From contig JAITKQ010000090.1 of assembly GCA_031278295.1 (NCBI GenBank), forward strand, positions 1 to 5,656: a stretch of 5,656 bases of DNA, read 5' to 3'. Numbering within the stretch: the first letter of the stretch is position 1; the number at the start of each line of letters is the position of its first letter. The DNA is from Spirochaetaceae bacterium (GTDB taxonomy: Bacteria > Spirochaetota > Spirochaetia > Treponematales > Breznakiellaceae). Shown piece after piece: positions 5,112 to 5,656 of the stretch. The position numbers were made by a program, and so were the translations under genes. Below the pieces are notes generated by a model. The model searched no databases. It saw only the letters and a program-made list of their open reading frames with translations, and was not told the origin of the DNA.

Positions 5112-5247
5112 CCGCTTCTATCCCTAACGCTAAAACCCGCAGCGCTGCCGCGCCTGCCGCCCCTCTCATTCGCGTTTATTCGCGCCATTAGCGGTTCCAT
5201 GACGCCCCCCCTCTCATTCTCGGTAAAACCAGAAAACCTCCCTCATG

Positions 5248-5276
5248 TTGACAAAAAAATCTACCCTCCGTATATT
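5248..5276 (+). promoter_or_regulatory. Near-consensus sigma-70 promoter
   Basis: TTGACA (5248-5253, perfect) and TATATT (5271-5276, five of six) are 17 bases apart. With the last base of the -10 box at -7, the predicted +1 is A5283, which is the A of an ATG. An overlapping alternative -10 (TATTAT, 5273-5278) has a poorer 19-base spacer. This is the best promoter in the window. Confidence 0.75.
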
Positions 5277-5282
5277 ATACCT

Positions 5283-5656
5283 ATGACTAATAGTGTCGCG
5301 CGCAGCATCGTAAGCAAAACCTACTCCGCACGGAAGCCCCACGCCTCCGCCGGCAAAAACCGCGCCCGCACGGAAGCCCGGCAGTCTTCCGAATCACTAC
5401 TCATTACCACCTGCCCACAAGCCCGATTTCTCATCAGACCCCCCCCCCCCCCGATATCGGATATGGAACTGAAATTGAATCCGTTAGAAGCGGACAACGC
5501 CGAGTTAATCAGCAGTATCAACGTCTTAGAACTGAACATAACAGAGAAAGTGAGCTTAATAACAGAATCAGAACGATTATTACAGGCGGTACAGAACTCT
5601 TACAATCTAATAACAATACAATATCAGAACTCAAAAGCCGGTTATCCGCGCTTAGA
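5283..5656 (+). CDS. Partial gene for a small coiled-coil-like protein, interrupted by a 14-C tract
   Basis: The frame from ATG5283 is open to the window edge, so the 3' end is missing. The first 52 codons read M-T-N-S-V-A-R-S-I-V and are rich in Arg, Ser and Ala, then the C tract (5439-5452) encodes prolines. After the tract two frames are open to the edge. With 14 C the ATG frame continues as I-S-D-M-E-L-K-L-N-P. With one more C (or two fewer) it would enter D-I-G-Y-G-T-E-I-E followed by a charged, Glu/Arg/Asn-rich helix with repeated Leu and Ile spacing (for example YQRLRTEHNRESELNNRI). The second looks more like a natural coiled coil and I favour it, but both are plausible. The ATG has no Shine-Dalgarno and sits at the predicted +1, so translation would be leaderless, or the true start lies elsewhere. 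No function is recognised. Base composition after the tract is clearly more A/T-rich than before it. Confidence 0.45.
   Translation, partial: MTNSVARSIVSKTYSARKPHASAGKNRARTEARQSSESLLITTCPQARFLIRPPPPPISDMELKLNPLEADNAELISSINVLELNITEKVSLITESERLLQAVQNSYNLITIQYQNSKAGYPRL
5326..5379. repeat. 14-base direct repeat, 40 bases apart
   Basis: CCGCACGGAAGCCC occurs at 5326-5339 and 5366-5379. The 40-base period is not a multiple of three, so the copies are read in different frames in the overlapping ORF (S-A-R-K-P against R-T-E-A-R). This argues against long-standing coding constraint on this segment. Confidence 0.8.
5439..5452. repeat. Homopolymer of 14 C
   Basis: The run of 14 C directly follows AGA and precedes GATATCGG. 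It is the longest homopolymer in the window and lies 156 bases downstream of the ATG. Tracts of this length slip during replication and are hard to sequence exactly. Confidence 0.95.

Larger units (their letters stand above)
4657..5247. other. Long non-coding region rich in palindromes and tandem repeats
   Basis: No convincing gene lies between the folC start and the right-edge promoter. Open frames on both strands here are Arg/Ala/Pro-rich, lack ribosome binding sites and run through repeats. What it holds, left to right on the plus strand: the folC leader hairpin, the folC promoter, CCCGCCAG-type 8-base repeats (4844-4867), two copies of a 58-59-base repeat (4916-5033), a 7-base-pair GC hairpin (5044-5060), a perfect 15-base-pair hairpin (5077-5111), and two CCCCTCTCATT motifs 48 bases apart (5160 and 5208). 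Confidence 0.7.

Noticed and set aside
4867..5127. 86-codon plus-strand frame
   Set aside because: It runs through both repeat copies and both hairpins; its internal similarity comes from the DNA repeat.
4657..5247. CRISPR array
   Set aside because: Only two copies of a 58-59-base unit exist, with drift inside the unit and no regular unique spacers.

Overview
The window most resembles the chromosome of a Treponema-type spirochaete with moderately high GC, such as the termite-gut treponemes. The main pointer is the pair at 522-3198: a radical SAM/SPASM protein of the spirochaete 'spiro-SPASM' type followed by a degenerate family-2 glycosyltransferase-like protein. The assignment rests on recognising these families by eye; no database was searched.

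Layout. At the extreme left a minus-strand gene may begin (20 to 1, leaving the window). A canonical promoter (123-151) then drives an initiator tRNA-fMet (158-230), closed by a strong intrinsic terminator (235-261). After about 250 bp of non-coding DNA come two plus-strand genes that overlap by 26 bp: spiro-SPASM (522-2138) and the GT2-like gene (2113-3198). Facing them is folC on the minus strand (4656-3256), coding for folylpolyglutamate/dihydrofolate synthase. Only a 57-bp gap with small inverted repeats separates the convergent genes. Upstream of folC lies about 630 bp of non-coding DNA dense in short palindromes and tandem repeats (4657-5282). The right edge holds a near-consensus promoter (5248-5276) and a start codon exactly at its predicted +1. 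The reading frame from that ATG runs through a run of 14 C and leaves the window still open.

How the parts relate. The tRNA and folC are housekeeping genes; folate one-carbon units feed the formylation of Met-tRNA-fMet, but nothing here shows that they are co-regulated. The spiro-SPASM/GT2-like pair looks like a translationally coupled two-gene unit. Each protein carries a nucleotide-sugar-enzyme-like fold whose catalytic motifs have eroded, and the first also has intact radical SAM cysteines. Its substrate is unknown, and it is the best candidate for an undescribed pathway.

The second item of interest is the right-edge gene. Its 14-C tract joins two long open frames downstream depending on tract length, so it could be a phase-variable switch or a homopolymer length error. 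Several start codons here (spiro-SPASM, folC, the edge gene) are ambiguous, and the alternatives are given in the entries.
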